Assembly: GCF_015355785.1 (NCBI RefSeq)
Contig: NZ_JADKYW010000003.1
Coordinates: forward strand, 248,001-312,000
Length of the DNA: 64,000 bases
DNA from: Arthrobacter gandavensis
GTDB taxonomy: Bacteria; Actinomycetota; Actinomycetes; Actinomycetales; Micrococcaceae
Direction of reading: 5' to 3'
The position numbers and the translations under genes are program-made. Below the pieces are notes generated by a model. The model had not been told where the DNA came from. It saw nothing but the letters and a program-made list of their open reading frames with translations, and made no database searches. This document shows, piece after piece, positions 1 through 8,571 of this stretch (position 1 is its first letter; the number at the start of each line of letters is the position of its first letter).

Positions 1-2564
1 TTGTCCGTGTACGGGCCTACGTAGGTCAGCACCGGGTGGCGCTCTTCCGGCGGGGTGGCCAGCGTGGAGGTCTCCCGGATTCCGGTCAGCGACATTTCAA
101 GGGTTCGCGGAATCGGCGTGGCACTCATGGCCAGCACGTCCACGTTGGTGCGCAGTTTCTTCAGCGCTTCCTTGTGTTCGACGCCGAAGCGCTGCTCCTC
201 ATCGACGATGACCAGGCCGAGGTCCTTGAACTGGACCTCCTGCGAGAGCAGCCGGTGCGTGCCGATGATGACGTCAACCGATCCGTTCCGCACCCCCTCG
301 ATGACTTCCTTGGCCTGCTTGGCGGTCTGGAAGCGGGAGAGCGTAGCCACGCGGACCGGGAAACCGGAGAACCGTTCGGAGAAGGTTTCAAGGTGCTGCT
401 GGGCGAGCAGTGTCGTCGGCACCAGGACAGCCACCTGCTTGCCGTCCTGTACGGCTTTGAATGCAGCGCGCACGGCAATCTCGGTCTTGCCGTAGCCGAC
501 GTCCCCGGAGACCAGCCGGTCCATGGGAATCTCCCGCTCCATGTCCGCCTTGACCTCGTTGATGGTGGTCAGCTGGTCCGGCGTCTCCACATACGGGAAC
601 GCTTCCTCCAGCTCACGCTGCCACGGGGTGTCCTGCCCGAAGGCGTGGCCCTTGGACGCCATGCGCGCGGAGTACAGCCGGATCAGTTCCCCGGCGATTT
701 CCTTGACGGCCTTGCGGGCCCGGGATTTGGTCTTGGCCCAGTCGGAGCCGCCCATCTTGGACAGCACCGGCGTTTCCCCGCCCACGTAGCGGGTGATCTG
801 GTCCAGCTGGTCGGTGGGCACGAACAGCCGGTCCCCCGGCGCTCCGCGCTTGGACGGCGCGTACTCCAGCACGAGGTATTCGCGGACCGTCTTGTTCACC
901 CCGGCGCCGGTGGCACGCTGCAGCAGTTCAACGAACCGTCCCACGCCGTGCTGTTCGTGCACCACGTAGTCGCCTTCCTGCAGCTGCAGGGGGTCGACGG
1001 CGTTGCGCCGGCGGGAGGGCATCTTGCGCATGTCCCGGGTGGAGTAGGCGCTGGCCCGGCCCAGCAGGTCCGCCTCGGTCAGCAGGCCCATCTTCAGGTT
1101 GTCGAAAACGAACCCGCGCCCGGCGCTGGCCGTGGTGATCTCGATGATGCCCGGCTGCGGTTCAGAGTCCAGGGACTCCATCCGCGTGGCGGGAATGTCA
1201 TTGTCGTGGAACAGCTCGGCCAGCCGGGACGCCGGCCCGGGACCCTCGGTGACGACGACGAGGCGCCACTGGTCCTTGATCCGGGAGCCGATGAAGTCCA
1301 TCATCTCCGCGACGTCGCCCTTGTAGCCGCGGGGTTCCCGGGCGTTGATGGTCAGGGTGTCGATATCCAGGACGGTCTCGTCGTCCGGGTTGAAGGACGT
1401 GATGGCCCACCACGCGACGTCATTGGCCACGGCTGCGGAGCGGGTGTCCGTCAGGGAGCGGAAGCTGGCGGCTTCCAGGTCCGCACTGAGTCCTGCGGAG
1501 AGGTCAACGGGCGCCGCACCGCCGTCGGACGCGGTGGCCCAGGCTGCGGCGAGGAATTCCTCGTTGGTGGACTCGAGGTCGTGGGCGCGGGCGCGGACCT
1601 TCTCCGGTTCGATGACCACGGAGATGGACCCGGCCGGGAGCTGGCTCATCAGCGGCACCATTTCATCCACCAGCACCGGGGCCAGGGATTCCATGCCTTC
1701 AACGGCGATGCCGCCGGCGATCTTTTCCAGCATGTCTGCGGCGGCCGGCATCTGCGGCTGCAGTTTCGCGGCCCGGCTCATGACGTCCGGGGTGATCAGC
1801 AGTTCGCGGCACGGCGGAGCGTAGAGTTCCTTCGGGTGGATGACGTGCTCGCCGGTGAGGGTGCGCTGGTCGGCGACGGCGAACCAGCGCATTGAGTCCA
1901 CTTCGTCGCCGAAGAAGTCGATGCGGATGGGGTGGTCATCGGTGGGCGGGAAAACGTCAAGGATGCCGCCGCGCACGGCGAATTCACCGCGGTGGGACAC
2001 CATGTCCACGCGGGCATAGGCGGCGTCGGCGAGCGCCTTGACAACGGCGTCGAACGGGCGCTCATCCCCCACTGCCAGCGAGACAGGCTGCAGGTCGCCC
2101 AAGCCTTTGACCAGGGGCTGCACCACGGCGCGGACCGGTGCCACGACGATCTGCACCGGGTCATTCCCCGGATGCGCCAGCCGCCGCAGGACCGAAAGCC
2201 GGCGGCCCACGGTATCCGAGCGCGGTGAAAGCCGTTCGTGCGGCAGGGTTTCCCAGGAGGGAAACTCCTCGATCCCGGCCAGCGGCAGATAGGAGCGCAG
2301 GGCTGCGGCGAGGTCTTCGGCTTCCCGGCCGGTGGCCGTGACGGCGAGGACCACGGGAGGTGCGCCGGAAGTGTCGCCTGCGCCGGCGTCGTGCGTCTCT
2401 GCGAGACCGTCCACCATCTCCGCCAGCAGCGCGGCCCTCATCCCCTGCGGCGCGCCGATCTCCAGGTCCTGGCTGCGCTTGGCCGGAACCCGCGCGGCGT
2501 GTGCCCTCAGGCGGGAGTAGGACTTGTCCTCGGTGAGGGCGGCGCGCAGTCCGTTCAGGCTCAT
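1..2564 (-). CDS. mfd: transcription-repair coupling factor Mfd (5' part, cut by window edge)
   Basis: Superfamily 2 translocase that removes stalled RNA polymerase from DNA lesions and recruits UvrA. About 854 codons of the N-terminal part are present; the C-terminal part lies beyond base 1. Read on the minus strand, the Walker A region GDVGYGKTEIA lies near 475-515, the DEEQRFG box near 185-205 and the LAMSATPIPRTLEMSL motif near 75-125, all typical of Mfd. The start is the ATG at 2562-2564, translating MSLNGLRAALTEDKSY, with AGGAG-like bases just upstream. A perfect 8-bp hairpin (2623-2647) lies in the 5' region. Mfd is a neighbour of pth/prs/glmU in many actinobacteria; here it is about 52 kb from pth. 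Confidence 0.97.
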   Translation of the reverse strand, partial: MSLNGLRAALTEDKSYSRLRAHAARVPAKRSQDLEIGAPQGMRAALLAEMVDGLAETHDAGAGDTSGAPPVVLAVTATGREAEDLAAALRSYLPLAGIEEFPSWETLPHERLSPRSDTVGRRLSVLRRLAHPGNDPVQIVVAPVRAVVQPLVKGLGDLQPVSLAVGDERPFDAVVKALADAAYARVDMVSHRGEFAVRGGILDVFPPTDDHPIRIDFFGDEVDSMRWFAVADQRTLTGEHVIHPKELYAPPCRELLITPDVMSRAAKLQPQMPAAADMLEKIAGGIAVEGMESLAPVLVDEMVPLMSQLPAGSISVVIEPEKVRARAHDLESTNEEFLAAAWATASDGGAAPVDLSAGLSADLEAASFRSLTDTRSAAVANDVAWWAITSFNPDDETVLDIDTLTINAREPRGYKGDVAEMMDFIGSRIKDQWRLVVVTEGPGPASRLAELFHDNDIPATRMESLDSEPQPGIIEITTASAGRGFVFDNLKMGLLTEADLLGRASAYSTRDMRKMPSRRRNAVDPLQLQEGDYVVHEQHGVGRFVELLQRATGAGVNKTVREYLVLEYAPSKRGAPGDRLFVPTDQLDQITRYVGGETPVLSKMGGSDWAKTKSRARKAVKEIAGELIRLYSARMASKGHAFGQDTPWQRELEEAFPYVETPDQLTTINEVKADMEREIPMDRLVSGDVGYGKTEIAVRAAFKAVQDGKQVAVLVPTTLLAQQHLETFSERFSGFPVRVATLSRFQTAKQAKEVIEGVRNGSVDVIIGTHRLLSQEVQFKDLGLVIVDEEQRFGVEHKEALKKLRTNVDVLAMSATPIPRTLEMSLTGIRETSTLATPPEERHPVLTYVGPYTD

Positions 2565-2622
2565 TGCGGGGGTATCTCCTTCAGGGCAGGCAACGCAAGA
2601 ACCCGAAGCTGGAAATCAACCC

Positions 2623-2647
2623 CGGGTAGGTAATTCCAGCCTACCCG
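2623..2647. other. 8-bp perfect hairpin upstream of mfd
   Basis: CGGGTAGG is followed nine bases later by its exact reverse complement CCTACCCG, about 60 bp upstream of the mfd ATG. It could be a 5' UTR hairpin. No T-run follows, so a terminator is not favoured. Function unknown. Confidence 0.4.
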
Positions 2648-2692
2648 CTGACCAGTGTCCCGTACCGGCGATACCGCTGAGGGCGAACCCAT

Positions 2693-2748
2693 CGAGATGG
2701 CAGAAACTGCACGTTACAGCGCTCATACGTGCACTTTCTGTTATCTCG
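2693..2748. repeat. 56-bp near-palindromic intergenic repeat, copy 1
   Basis: The arms CAGAAACTGCACGT and ACGTGCACTTTCTG, extended outward by CGAGAT/ATCTCG, flank a centre containing AGCGCT. A second element of the same length and layout occurs at 59999-60054, with 48 of 56 positions identical by hand alignment. It lies between the peptidase 3' end and the mfd 5' end. It may be a REP-like element, a protein-binding dyad or a U-tract-free terminator. Confidence 0.8.
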
Positions 2749-2760
2749 TTGGATCCGGGC

Positions 2761-2796
2761 AAAAGGAAGGCCGCCCGCAGTTCCCTGCGGACGGCC
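2761..2796 (-). terminator. intrinsic terminator of the M28 peptidase gene
   Basis: GGCCGCCCGCAG and CTGCGGACGGCC form a 12-bp stem with one mismatch and a TTCC loop. On the minus strand it is followed by TTCCTTTT. It sits 28 bp past the peptidase stop codon. Confidence 0.8.
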
Positions 2797-2823
2797 CTGC
2801 CTCGTGGGTGCGGGTGCTGCTTC

Positions 2824-4494
2824 CTAGCGCAGCGCCTCGTGTCCCTTGTACGCCGGTCCCTGGGTTGCCGGAGCCGAAGGCAGCGCCCGTGCCGAGACGC
2901 CTGCACCGCCGCGGATATCCGCGTCCGACTGGGCGAAGGTCAGCGTGGTGTGGGCCACGGCGTCGGACATTTCGCCGAGCGCCTGCTTGCTGATGTTGCC
3001 CAGGTCATCGCACGCTGCGTGGTAGCAGGGGTCGTAGGGCTCTCCGGCGGTGCCGCCGAAGAGCGCTGCTTCCGCTGCGGTCTTCACGCCTTCCGCCCCG
3101 GTGAACAGGCCTCCGGCGGGGATGCCGTTGTTAATGAAGGCCTGGTAGTCGGAGCGCCCGTCAAACTCGGTGGGGGCCGTGGGCAGTCCCTGGGACGCGA
3201 AGTAGTCCTCGAAGACTCCTTCAATGACGTCTGACCCGGTGGGGCCCGTCGACCCGAATGCCCCGCCGTCGCCGTCATAGACGAAGCGGACGAAGTTCGG
3301 TGAACCAAGCATGTCGAAGTTCAGGTTGAGCAGGGTATTGGCCAGCCCGGTCTCGTCCAGCTGCTCGACGTAGTGTGCCGAGCCCAGGAGCCCGTCTTCT
3401 TCGGCGGCCCAAAACGCGAAGCGCACCTGGTTCTGCAGCTTGAACTTCCCGGTCTTGCCCAGCTGGATCGCCGTCTCCAGGATCGCTGCGGTGCCACTGC
3501 CGTTGTCGTTGATGCCCGGGCCTTCGGACACGGAGTCAAGGTGCGCGCCGACCACAACCTGGCGGGTCGGGTCGCCCTTGGGCGTATCGGCAATAACGTT
3601 GAACGTCTCCGTCTCCTGGACCGTGGAGTCAACCACCAGGCGGACGGTACCGCCGTTGGTGCCGGCCAGTTCCTCACCGACCTCGAAGGTGACGCCAACG
3701 GCCGGAATCGTGGAGAGGCTGTCACCGAGCGTGCCGTTGACCAGCCCAAAGCGGTCATCACCGGGAACGTCGTTGCCCTGGTTGAAGATGATGGCAGCGG
3801 AGGCTCCGGCCAAGGCGGCATTGGCAACTTTGTCTCCGAAGGCGCAGGTGCCGCGCTGCAGAAGGGCGATGTTCCCGGCCGGAAAGCCTGAGAAGTCCCC
3901 GGGCTCACAGCCGGAGCTGTTGGCTCGGTCACCGGCCAGGTTCACGTCTACGGCGGTAACTTCGCCGGTGACATCCCCGGGGCCGGAATAGCTCATGGTG
4001 AGATAGTCCTCCCCGGCCGCGTACTCGCTGGGGTTCGGGGAGACCTGCTGCAGGGAGTCCCCGTTCAGGACGAACTGTTCATAGGTGAAGGGCTGGCGGA
4101 ACGGCTCGTAGCCGGCCTTTCGCAGCTGTCCCTCCACATACTGCGCTGTGGCTTCGTATCCCGGTGTTCCGGCCGCACGGTTTCCGCCGTTGCGCTCCGC
4201 TGCTTTCTGGAGTGCCCGCAGATGCGAGTAGACCCCGTCAACGGTCACCTTGTCCCGGAGCTTCTCGGAGTCGCTCTTGCCAGGTTTGCCGGGTCCGTTG
4301 CCCGGCTTGCCGGGCTTGTCCGGCTTCCCCGCGCCGTGGCCCGGCTGGTTCTTGCCCGGCCCCTGGTGGGCGCCCGGGCCTCCCTTGCCCCCGGAGTTGA
4401 TCTCTGCGGCCAAGGCAGCGGGCGCCCCGGCTGAAAGCGTGAGGACGACGGCCGCTGCAAGGGCAGCACCGCGCATGGATTTACTGAGTTTCAT
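2824..4494 (-). CDS. secreted M28-family aminopeptidase with PA domain
   Basis: Predicted exported zinc aminopeptidase, 556 aa. An N-terminal signal peptide (MKLSKSMRGAALAAAVVLTL through ALA) is followed by a low-complexity Gly/Lys/Pro linker (GKPDKPGKPGNGPGKPGKS). A PA (protease-associated) domain follows, with the CEPGDFSGF/RGTCAFGDK pattern. The C-terminal M28 peptidase domain shows VVGAHLDSV, NDNGSGTAA, WAAEEDGLLGS and SDYQAF, which carry the expected metal and catalytic residues (His, Asp, Glu-Glu, Asp). The start is the ATG at 4492-4494 with AGGGGA upstream; a longer frame extends further upstream, but only this start puts the signal peptide at the N-terminus. Similar to Streptomyces/Arthrobacter secreted aminopeptidases. 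A terminator and an intergenic repeat follow the gene. Confidence 0.92.
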   Translation of the reverse strand: MKLSKSMRGAALAAAVVLTLSAGAPAALAAEINSGGKGGPGAHQGPGKNQPGHGAGKPDKPGKPGNGPGKPGKSDSEKLRDKVTVDGVYSHLRALQKAAERNGGNRAAGTPGYEATAQYVEGQLRKAGYEPFRQPFTYEQFVLNGDSLQQVSPNPSEYAAGEDYLTMSYSGPGDVTGEVTAVDVNLAGDRANSSGCEPGDFSGFPAGNIALLQRGTCAFGDKVANAALAGASAAIIFNQGNDVPGDDRFGLVNGTLGDSLSTIPAVGVTFEVGEELAGTNGGTVRLVVDSTVQETETFNVIADTPKGDPTRQVVVGAHLDSVSEGPGINDNGSGTAAILETAIQLGKTGKFKLQNQVRFAFWAAEEDGLLGSAHYVEQLDETGLANTLLNLNFDMLGSPNFVRFVYDGDGGAFGSTGPTGSDVIEGVFEDYFASQGLPTAPTEFDGRSDYQAFINNGIPAGGLFTGAEGVKTAAEAALFGGTAGEPYDPCYHAACDDLGNISKQALGEMSDAVAHTTLTFAQSDADIRGGAGVSARALPSAPATQGPAYKGHEALR

Positions 4495-4772
4495 CGTTCC
4501 CCTAAGAGTGCGAGTGAATGAACCGGCCGGATGCGCACCGCCCCCGAGGCACAAGCCGTGCCGCGATGCTATGGCAGTGCTTCGGGCTCCTAACAGGGTG
4601 CGGCCCAACTGCTGCCGAAAATCCGCCGGCACTCTTCTCAAGACCGGCCGATTCGGCTAGGTTTCCGCCCGCTGGAGAGCGCCGGCTGTGGCTTTTCACC
4701 GGCCGGGCTGGCACGCTGAAAGGCACCGGCATCACTGCATCCGCCTGACCCAGCGCATCGGAGGCCTGCCCC

Positions 4773-5468
4773 ATGGGACGCAAACCGGGACTCAGATCCA
4801 GCCGCAGGACCCTGTTACTGCTCGTTGCCCTGTCCGCCCTTTCGCTGCTCTTCACGGCCTGCGCAAACGCCGGGAACCAGGAGGACACCGCCAACAACGC
4901 GACTTCTTCGGCAGCTTCTTCAAGCCTGAGCAGCGACTGTGAATCCGGGCCGGAGGCTACGTCGTCGTCCTGCCAGGCAGCGGGACCGGGCCGCACCGTT
5001 TCCGCTGACCGGTGCCCGGACACGTCGCCAACTCCGCTCTCCGGAGGCGTGATCGAGGGCGCGTTCGGGCCATGGTGTGAAAACGCCATCGCCACGTCCT
5101 ACCCCGCCGTCAACACGGAGACCCTCATTCCGGAGGGGGCGGAGGCAGAAATGGTCATCGGGGAGACGGATATGGACACCACCGTTGATCTGCAGGTGCA
5201 GGGTTTCGCGTCCAACCAGGCGTACACGGTCATGCTCCATGACGGGGTTTGCCCGGAGAACCCCGGCGATCTTGGCCCGGAGTACGTCCACGAGGGCAGC
5301 GGGGACAATCCGAGTGCCGGCGTGGTGCTGGACTTCACCACCGAATCGGACGGCTCGGCCTCGGCCACCGCAACTGTGCCGTTCCTCGTGCCCGACCAGG
5401 CTGCCGGCAAGTCCTTCGCCGTCCACAATGCGGATATGGACGTAGTGGGGTGCCTCCGCGTTCCGTGA
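4773..5468 (+). CDS. lipoprotein with superoxide dismutase-like domain (putative)
   Basis: 231-aa predicted lipoprotein. The signal peptide ends in the lipobox LLFTAC, so Cys about 30 would be lipidated. A Ser/Ala/Thr-rich linker follows, then a beta-rich domain with TVMLHDGVCPENPGDLGPEY and FAVHNADMDVVGC. This domain resembles the Cu/Zn-SOD-like fold of actinobacterial envelope proteins, including two Cys that could form the SOD disulfide. Only some His ligands are present, so enzymatic activity is doubtful. The start ATG has CGGAGG at 4759-4764. It is divergent from the peptidase gene. The SOD-like assignment is inferred from motif resemblance. Confidence 0.75.
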   Translation: MGRKPGLRSSRRTLLLLVALSALSLLFTACANAGNQEDTANNATSSAASSSLSSDCESGPEATSSSCQAAGPGRTVSADRCPDTSPTPLSGGVIEGAFGPWCENAIATSYPAVNTETLIPEGAEAEMVIGETDMDTTVDLQVQGFASNQAYTVMLHDGVCPENPGDLGPEYVHEGSGDNPSAGVVLDFTTESDGSASATATVPFLVPDQAAGKSFAVHNADMDVVGCLRVP

Positions 5469-5491
5469 CGTCCTCAGCCGAGCACGGCTCG

Positions 5492-5522
5492 TTGGGGACA
5501 GCGCCGGGGTAGCGACTAGGAT
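5492..5522 (+). promoter_or_regulatory. possible promoter for the DUF2505-type gene
   Basis: TTGGGG (5492-5497) and TAGGAT (5517-5522) are separated by 19 bp, about 60 bp before the TTG start. The -10 fits the actinobacterial TAnnnT pattern; the -35 is weak. Confidence 0.35.
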
Positions 5523-5582
5523 GTTGGGCGGGTCCGGTGCCGAAAGCCGGGCCTGCCGCACTTTCCTACCCGGAGGACTCCC

Positions 5583-6080
5583 TTGGCCCTGTCTGCTTCC
5601 ACCACCCTGCCCTACGACGCCGCCACGCTGACGAAAACCTTCACCGACGAAGGATTCGTCCGAAGCATCAGCGAGCACGTGGGCGGTTCCCTGGTTTCAC
5701 TGACGGTCGACGGCGATACTTCCGGCCCCTTCACGCTCACCGCCGTGCGCCAGCTGCCGACCGACCGGCTCCCGGACATGGCAAAGAAGCTCGTGGGCTC
5801 CTCCCTGACAGTGACGCAGAAGGAAGAGTGGGATGCCCCGGAAGCAGACGGATCCCGGACCGCCTCCGTGGATCTTTCCGTGGGCGGAGTGCCGCTGAAG
5901 GTCAGTGCCGTGCAGCGGCTGGTTGCACTGGCCGAAGGCACCCGCGTAGACGTTGAAGGCTCCGTGAGCTCCTCCATTCCCTTCCTTGGGGACAAGATCG
6001 CCAAGGCCGCCGAACCCATGATCGGCAAGGCCCTGACCATCCAGGCGGCCCAAGCCGGCAAGTGGATCGAAAACAACTAA
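5583..6080 (+). CDS. DUF2505-family protein
   Basis: 165-aa soluble protein. The layout (a START/Bet-v-1-like polyketide cyclase or SRPBCC-type fold, MALSASTTLPYDAATLTKTF to the C-terminal IPFLGDKIAKAAEPMIG) matches the actinobacterial DUF2505 family. No enzymatic function is established. The start is TTG at 5583 with CGGAGGA about 8 bases upstream; no ATG fits as well. The next gene starts 28 bp downstream, so the two probably form one operon. Confidence 0.75.
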   Translation: MALSASTTLPYDAATLTKTFTDEGFVRSISEHVGGSLVSLTVDGDTSGPFTLTAVRQLPTDRLPDMAKKLVGSSLTVTQKEEWDAPEADGSRTASVDLSVGGVPLKVSAVQRLVALAEGTRVDVEGSVSSSIPFLGDKIAKAAEPMIGKALTIQAAQAGKWIENN

Positions 6081-6108
6081 CCCGCCTCGCCCAGCCAGGA
6101 GTATTTCA

Positions 6109-6330
6109 TTGGAGCTTCCCACTCCCCTCGCCCTCGTCCTGCTCATCGCCGGCCTCTGGTCGATCATGGTCTGGCCCATCTTCCTCAAGCGTGTCCTGAA
6201 AGACCCGCAGGCGCGCGATGCCAACGGCGCCCCCACCCGGTTCATGACCACCAACCTCATGATGATCAGCACCGCGATGATTTTTGCGCTGGCCACCGCC
6301 GTGGTCGGCGTGCGGGGCCTCGTCGGCTAA
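6109..6330 (+). CDS. small two-TM membrane protein (SCO4848-like)
   Basis: 73-aa protein with two predicted membrane helices (LALVLLIAGLWSIMVWPIF and LMMISTAMIFALATAVVGV) joined by a basic loop that reads LKRVLKDPQARDANGAPTRF. It resembles the short actinobacterial membrane proteins typified by SCO4848, whose function is unknown. The start is TTG at 6109 with CAGGAG at 6096-6101. It follows the DUF2505 gene and is closed by a strong hairpin. Confidence 0.75.
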   Translation: MELPTPLALVLLIAGLWSIMVWPIFLKRVLKDPQARDANGAPTRFMTTNLMMISTAMIFALATAVVGVRGLVG

Positions 6331-6340
6331 CCGCTTCGCA

Positions 6341-6369
6341 GCTGCGTCCCCCGCCCCCGGGGACGCAGC
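6341..6369 (+). terminator. strong hairpin terminator before nhaA
   Basis: Perfect 11-bp stem GCTGCGTCCCC / GGGGACGCAGC, 10 bp after the stop codon of the small membrane protein. No U-tract, as is common in high-GC actinobacteria. TAGAGT at 6374-6379 just downstream could be the -10 of nhaA. Confidence 0.65.
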
Positions 6370-6454
6370 CTCGGTAGAGTGGGGGAAGGTGAGCCGGGAA
6401 GTCTGGTCGGCAGCAGCTCTCCCATATCCGCTTTCCTCTTAGGAGCCTTCTTTC

Positions 6455-7834
6455 ATGGCCGCAAACGAGCCAAATCCCCAGCCCTCCGGATCCACGAAAG
6501 TCTTTTTCGGCAGATCCAGCTACAGCGAGCACCTGCGCATCGGTGAGATCCTCCGCAAGGAAACCGTTGGCGGCATCCTGCTGCTTATTGCCACGGTGGC
6601 GGCGCTCATCTGGGCCAACTCACCGGCATCGGAAAGCTACTTCTCCGTCCGCGACTTCACGTTCGGCTACGAACCCTGGCACCTTGAGCTGAGCGTCGGG
6701 GCGTGGGCAGCCGACGGGCTGCTGGCAATTTTCTTCTTCCTCGTTGGGCTGGAGCTCAAGAAGGAGTTTGTCGCCGGTGACCTGCGCCAGATCAGCAAGG
6801 CCATCGTGCCGGTGGCTGCCGCCTTTGGCGGTGTCCTCATTCCCGCGCTGATCTACGCGGGCATCCAGGTTGCCACGGGGGCTGACGGCATGCGCGGCTG
6901 GGCCATTCCGACGGCGACGGACATCGCTTTTGCGCTGGCTGTCCTGGCGGTCATCAGTTCCCACCTGCCCACGGCACTGCGTATCTTCCTGCTGACCCTG
7001 GCCGTGGTCGATGACCTCATTGCGATCACCATCATCGCGCTGTTCTACTCCGAAGACGTGAGCCCGCTCATGCTGGGACTCATGCTTATTCCGCTGGCGG
7101 CGTTCACGCTGCTGGTCCAGCGCGCCCCGCGTTTCTTCGGGACCCGGCCGTGGGCGTTCTGGGTGTTCCTGGCGCCGCTGGCCGTAGCCGTTTGGATCCT
7201 GATGCATGCATCCGGAGTACATGCAACGGTGGCCGGAGTGCTGCTCGGCTTTGCCGTGCCGGTGCTGCGCCGCGATCCGTCCGGCGGAACTCTTCCGCAC
7301 AACGAGGACAAGCCGGGCCTGGCCGAGATCTTCGAGCACCGCTTCCGTCCCATCTCCACCGGCTTCGCCGTGCCTGCCTTCGCCTTCTTCTCCGCCGGTG
7401 TCGCCATTGGCGGTATTGAAGGACTGGGCCGGGCGCTGACCGATCCCGTGGCCGTCGGCATCGTGGCCGCTCTGGTGCTCGGCAAGCCGATCGGTGTCCT
7501 GCTGACCACCTGGGTTCTGACGTTCTTCACCAAGGCGACGCTGGACCAGGCGGTGAAGTGGGTGGATCTCACCGGCATCGGCATCCTGGCAGGCATCGGC
7601 TTTACGGTGTCCCTGCTGGTCAATGACCTCAGCTTTGGTCAGGGGTCAACACATCACGAGGACGCCAAGATCGCGATCCTCACGGCGTCCGTGCTGGCCG
7701 CTGTCCTGGCGTCGGTCCTGCTCACCATCCGCAACCGCCGCTACGCAGTGCTGGAGGAAGCCGAGCGGGTGGACGCGGACAACGACGGCATTCCTGACGT
7801 CTTCCAGCAGGAGGACGGGCAGCAGGGACGCTAG
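6455..7834 (+). CDS. nhaA: Na+/H+ antiporter NhaA
   Basis: 459-aa integral membrane antiporter exchanging cytoplasmic Na+ for external H+ in pH and sodium homeostasis. It shows [15 protein letters not shown] and [17 protein letters not shown], the latter carrying the paired Asp of the ion site, and [10 protein letters not shown] with the conserved Lys of TM10. About 12 membrane helices are predicted. The start ATG follows TTAGGAGCC. The C-terminal tail contains [11 protein letters not shown], a DxDxDG-type calcium-binding-like loop not seen in the standard E. coli protein. It ends 17 bp from the convergent fibre operon. Confidence 0.95.
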   Translation: MAANEPNPQPSGSTKVFFGRSSYSEHLRIGEILRKETVGGILLLIATVAALIWANSPASESYFSVRDFTFGYEPWHLELSVGAWAADGLLAIFFFLVGLELKKEFVAGDLRQISKAIVPVAAAFGGVLIPALIYAGIQVATGADGMRGWAIPTATDIAFALAVLAVISSHLPTALRIFLLTLAVVDDLIAITIIALFYSEDVSPLMLGLMLIPLAAFTLLVQRAPRFFGTRPWAFWVFLAPLAVAVWILMHASGVHATVAGVLLGFAVPVLRRDPSGGTLPHNEDKPGLAEIFEHRFRPISTGFAVPAFAFFSAGVAIGGIEGLGRALTDPVAVGIVAALVLGKPIGVLLTTWVLTFFTKATLDQAVKWVDLTGIGILAGIGFTVSLLVNDLSFGQGSTHHEDAKIAILTASVLAAVLASVLLTIRNRRYAVLEEAERVDADNDGIPDVFQQEDGQQGR

Positions 7835-7851
7835 GCCGCGCCTGCCGCTTC

Positions 7852-8571
7852 TCAGTGTGTCCCGTTGGGACAGTTGAACCAGTCCCCGTTTTCCTTGTAT
7901 TGGAAGCCGCCGGCGGTGAGTGCCGCTGACGGGGTTCCGGCGACGGCAAGTGTCCCCCCGAGCTGGGTGGGCCCGGCGACGGGCGAGGTGAGCCAGGCGT
8001 TGCGGACAGAGACGTCGAACTTGGTGTTCCTGCCCGCGGCATCAGCCAGGAATGATTCGATTCCGGGCAGGGCTGCCAGCCGGACTGAGCCGGAACTTCC
8101 GGGCACCGCGTAAGTGGCCGACCCGTTCACCTGTTTGCCGTTCTTGCTCAGGAGAAGGATTTCCGCCACCGTAGCGGTGCCGCTCGGTGCACCTGCAGCG
8201 GCCCAGTAGATGGTGGTCTCCCGTCCTCCGTTGCTGCCCGCTCCCGGGTCCCGTGAACAGGTCAGTGCAGTGGGGGCAACCGGCGCTGCCGGGGTTGGCG
8301 TACCCGGCCGGGTAGGCGCTGGCGTGGGGGCAGGCGCTGGCGTCGGGGTAGGCGTAGGCGTCGGGGTAGGCGTAGGAACAGGCTTGCCGGCGGTCACCGT
8401 AATCGCCGCCGATCCCTGCTGGCTCCACAGTGCCCAGGCAGCCGGCGCGCCGAGGCCCAGCACAACCGTCACGGCGAAGGCAGCGGCGGCAATGCGGGCA
8501 CCCGGAAGCTCCCGGAACCGCTGCAGAACCCTCTTCTTCCGTGGCTGGCCCACCTGCTCGTTCTTCTTCAT
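7852..8571 (-). CDS. secreted protein with SipW-type signal and Pro-Thr repeat stalk
   Basis: 239-aa predicted exported protein. The basic N-terminus and hydrophobic segment end in AAWALWSQQGSAAITVTAG, the A-[LI]-W-[SN] pattern shared with the other fibre-operon products and typical of SipW-dependent signals. A (PT)n/(PA)n stalk follows (about residues 65-95), then a roughly 140-aa C-terminal domain with one Cys pair, of no family I recognise. The start ATG overlaps the upstream stop by four bases (ATGA). It is the last gene of the operon and may be a minor, tip or anchoring subunit; this is inference. Confidence 0.75.
   Translation of the reverse strand: MKKNEQVGQPRKKRVLQRFRELPGARIAAAAFAVTVVLGLGAPAAWALWSQQGSAAITVTAGKPVPTPTPTPTPTPTPAPAPTPAPTRPGTPTPAAPVAPTALTCSRDPGAGSNGGRETTIYWAAAGAPSGTATVAEILLLSKNGKQVNGSATYAVPGSSGSVRLAALPGIESFLADAAGRNTKFDVSVRNAWLTSPVAGPTQLGGTLAVAGTPSAALTAGGFQYKENGDWFNCPNGTH

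Noticed and set aside
36-1895. Long plus-strand open frame opposite mfd (619 codons)
   Set aside because: Lies fully antisense to a conserved Mfd frame; composition is Arg/Gly/His-rich as expected from GC-rich antisense codons, with no domain.
2623-2647. Hairpin upstream of mfd as a riboswitch
   Set aside because: Only a simple 8-bp stem; no conserved riboswitch core is visible.
8280-8370. Short tandem DNA repeats that might suggest a CRISPR or minisatellite
   Set aside because: They encode the in-frame Pro-Thr stalk of the 7852-8571 protein; the units are 6 bp long with no spacers.
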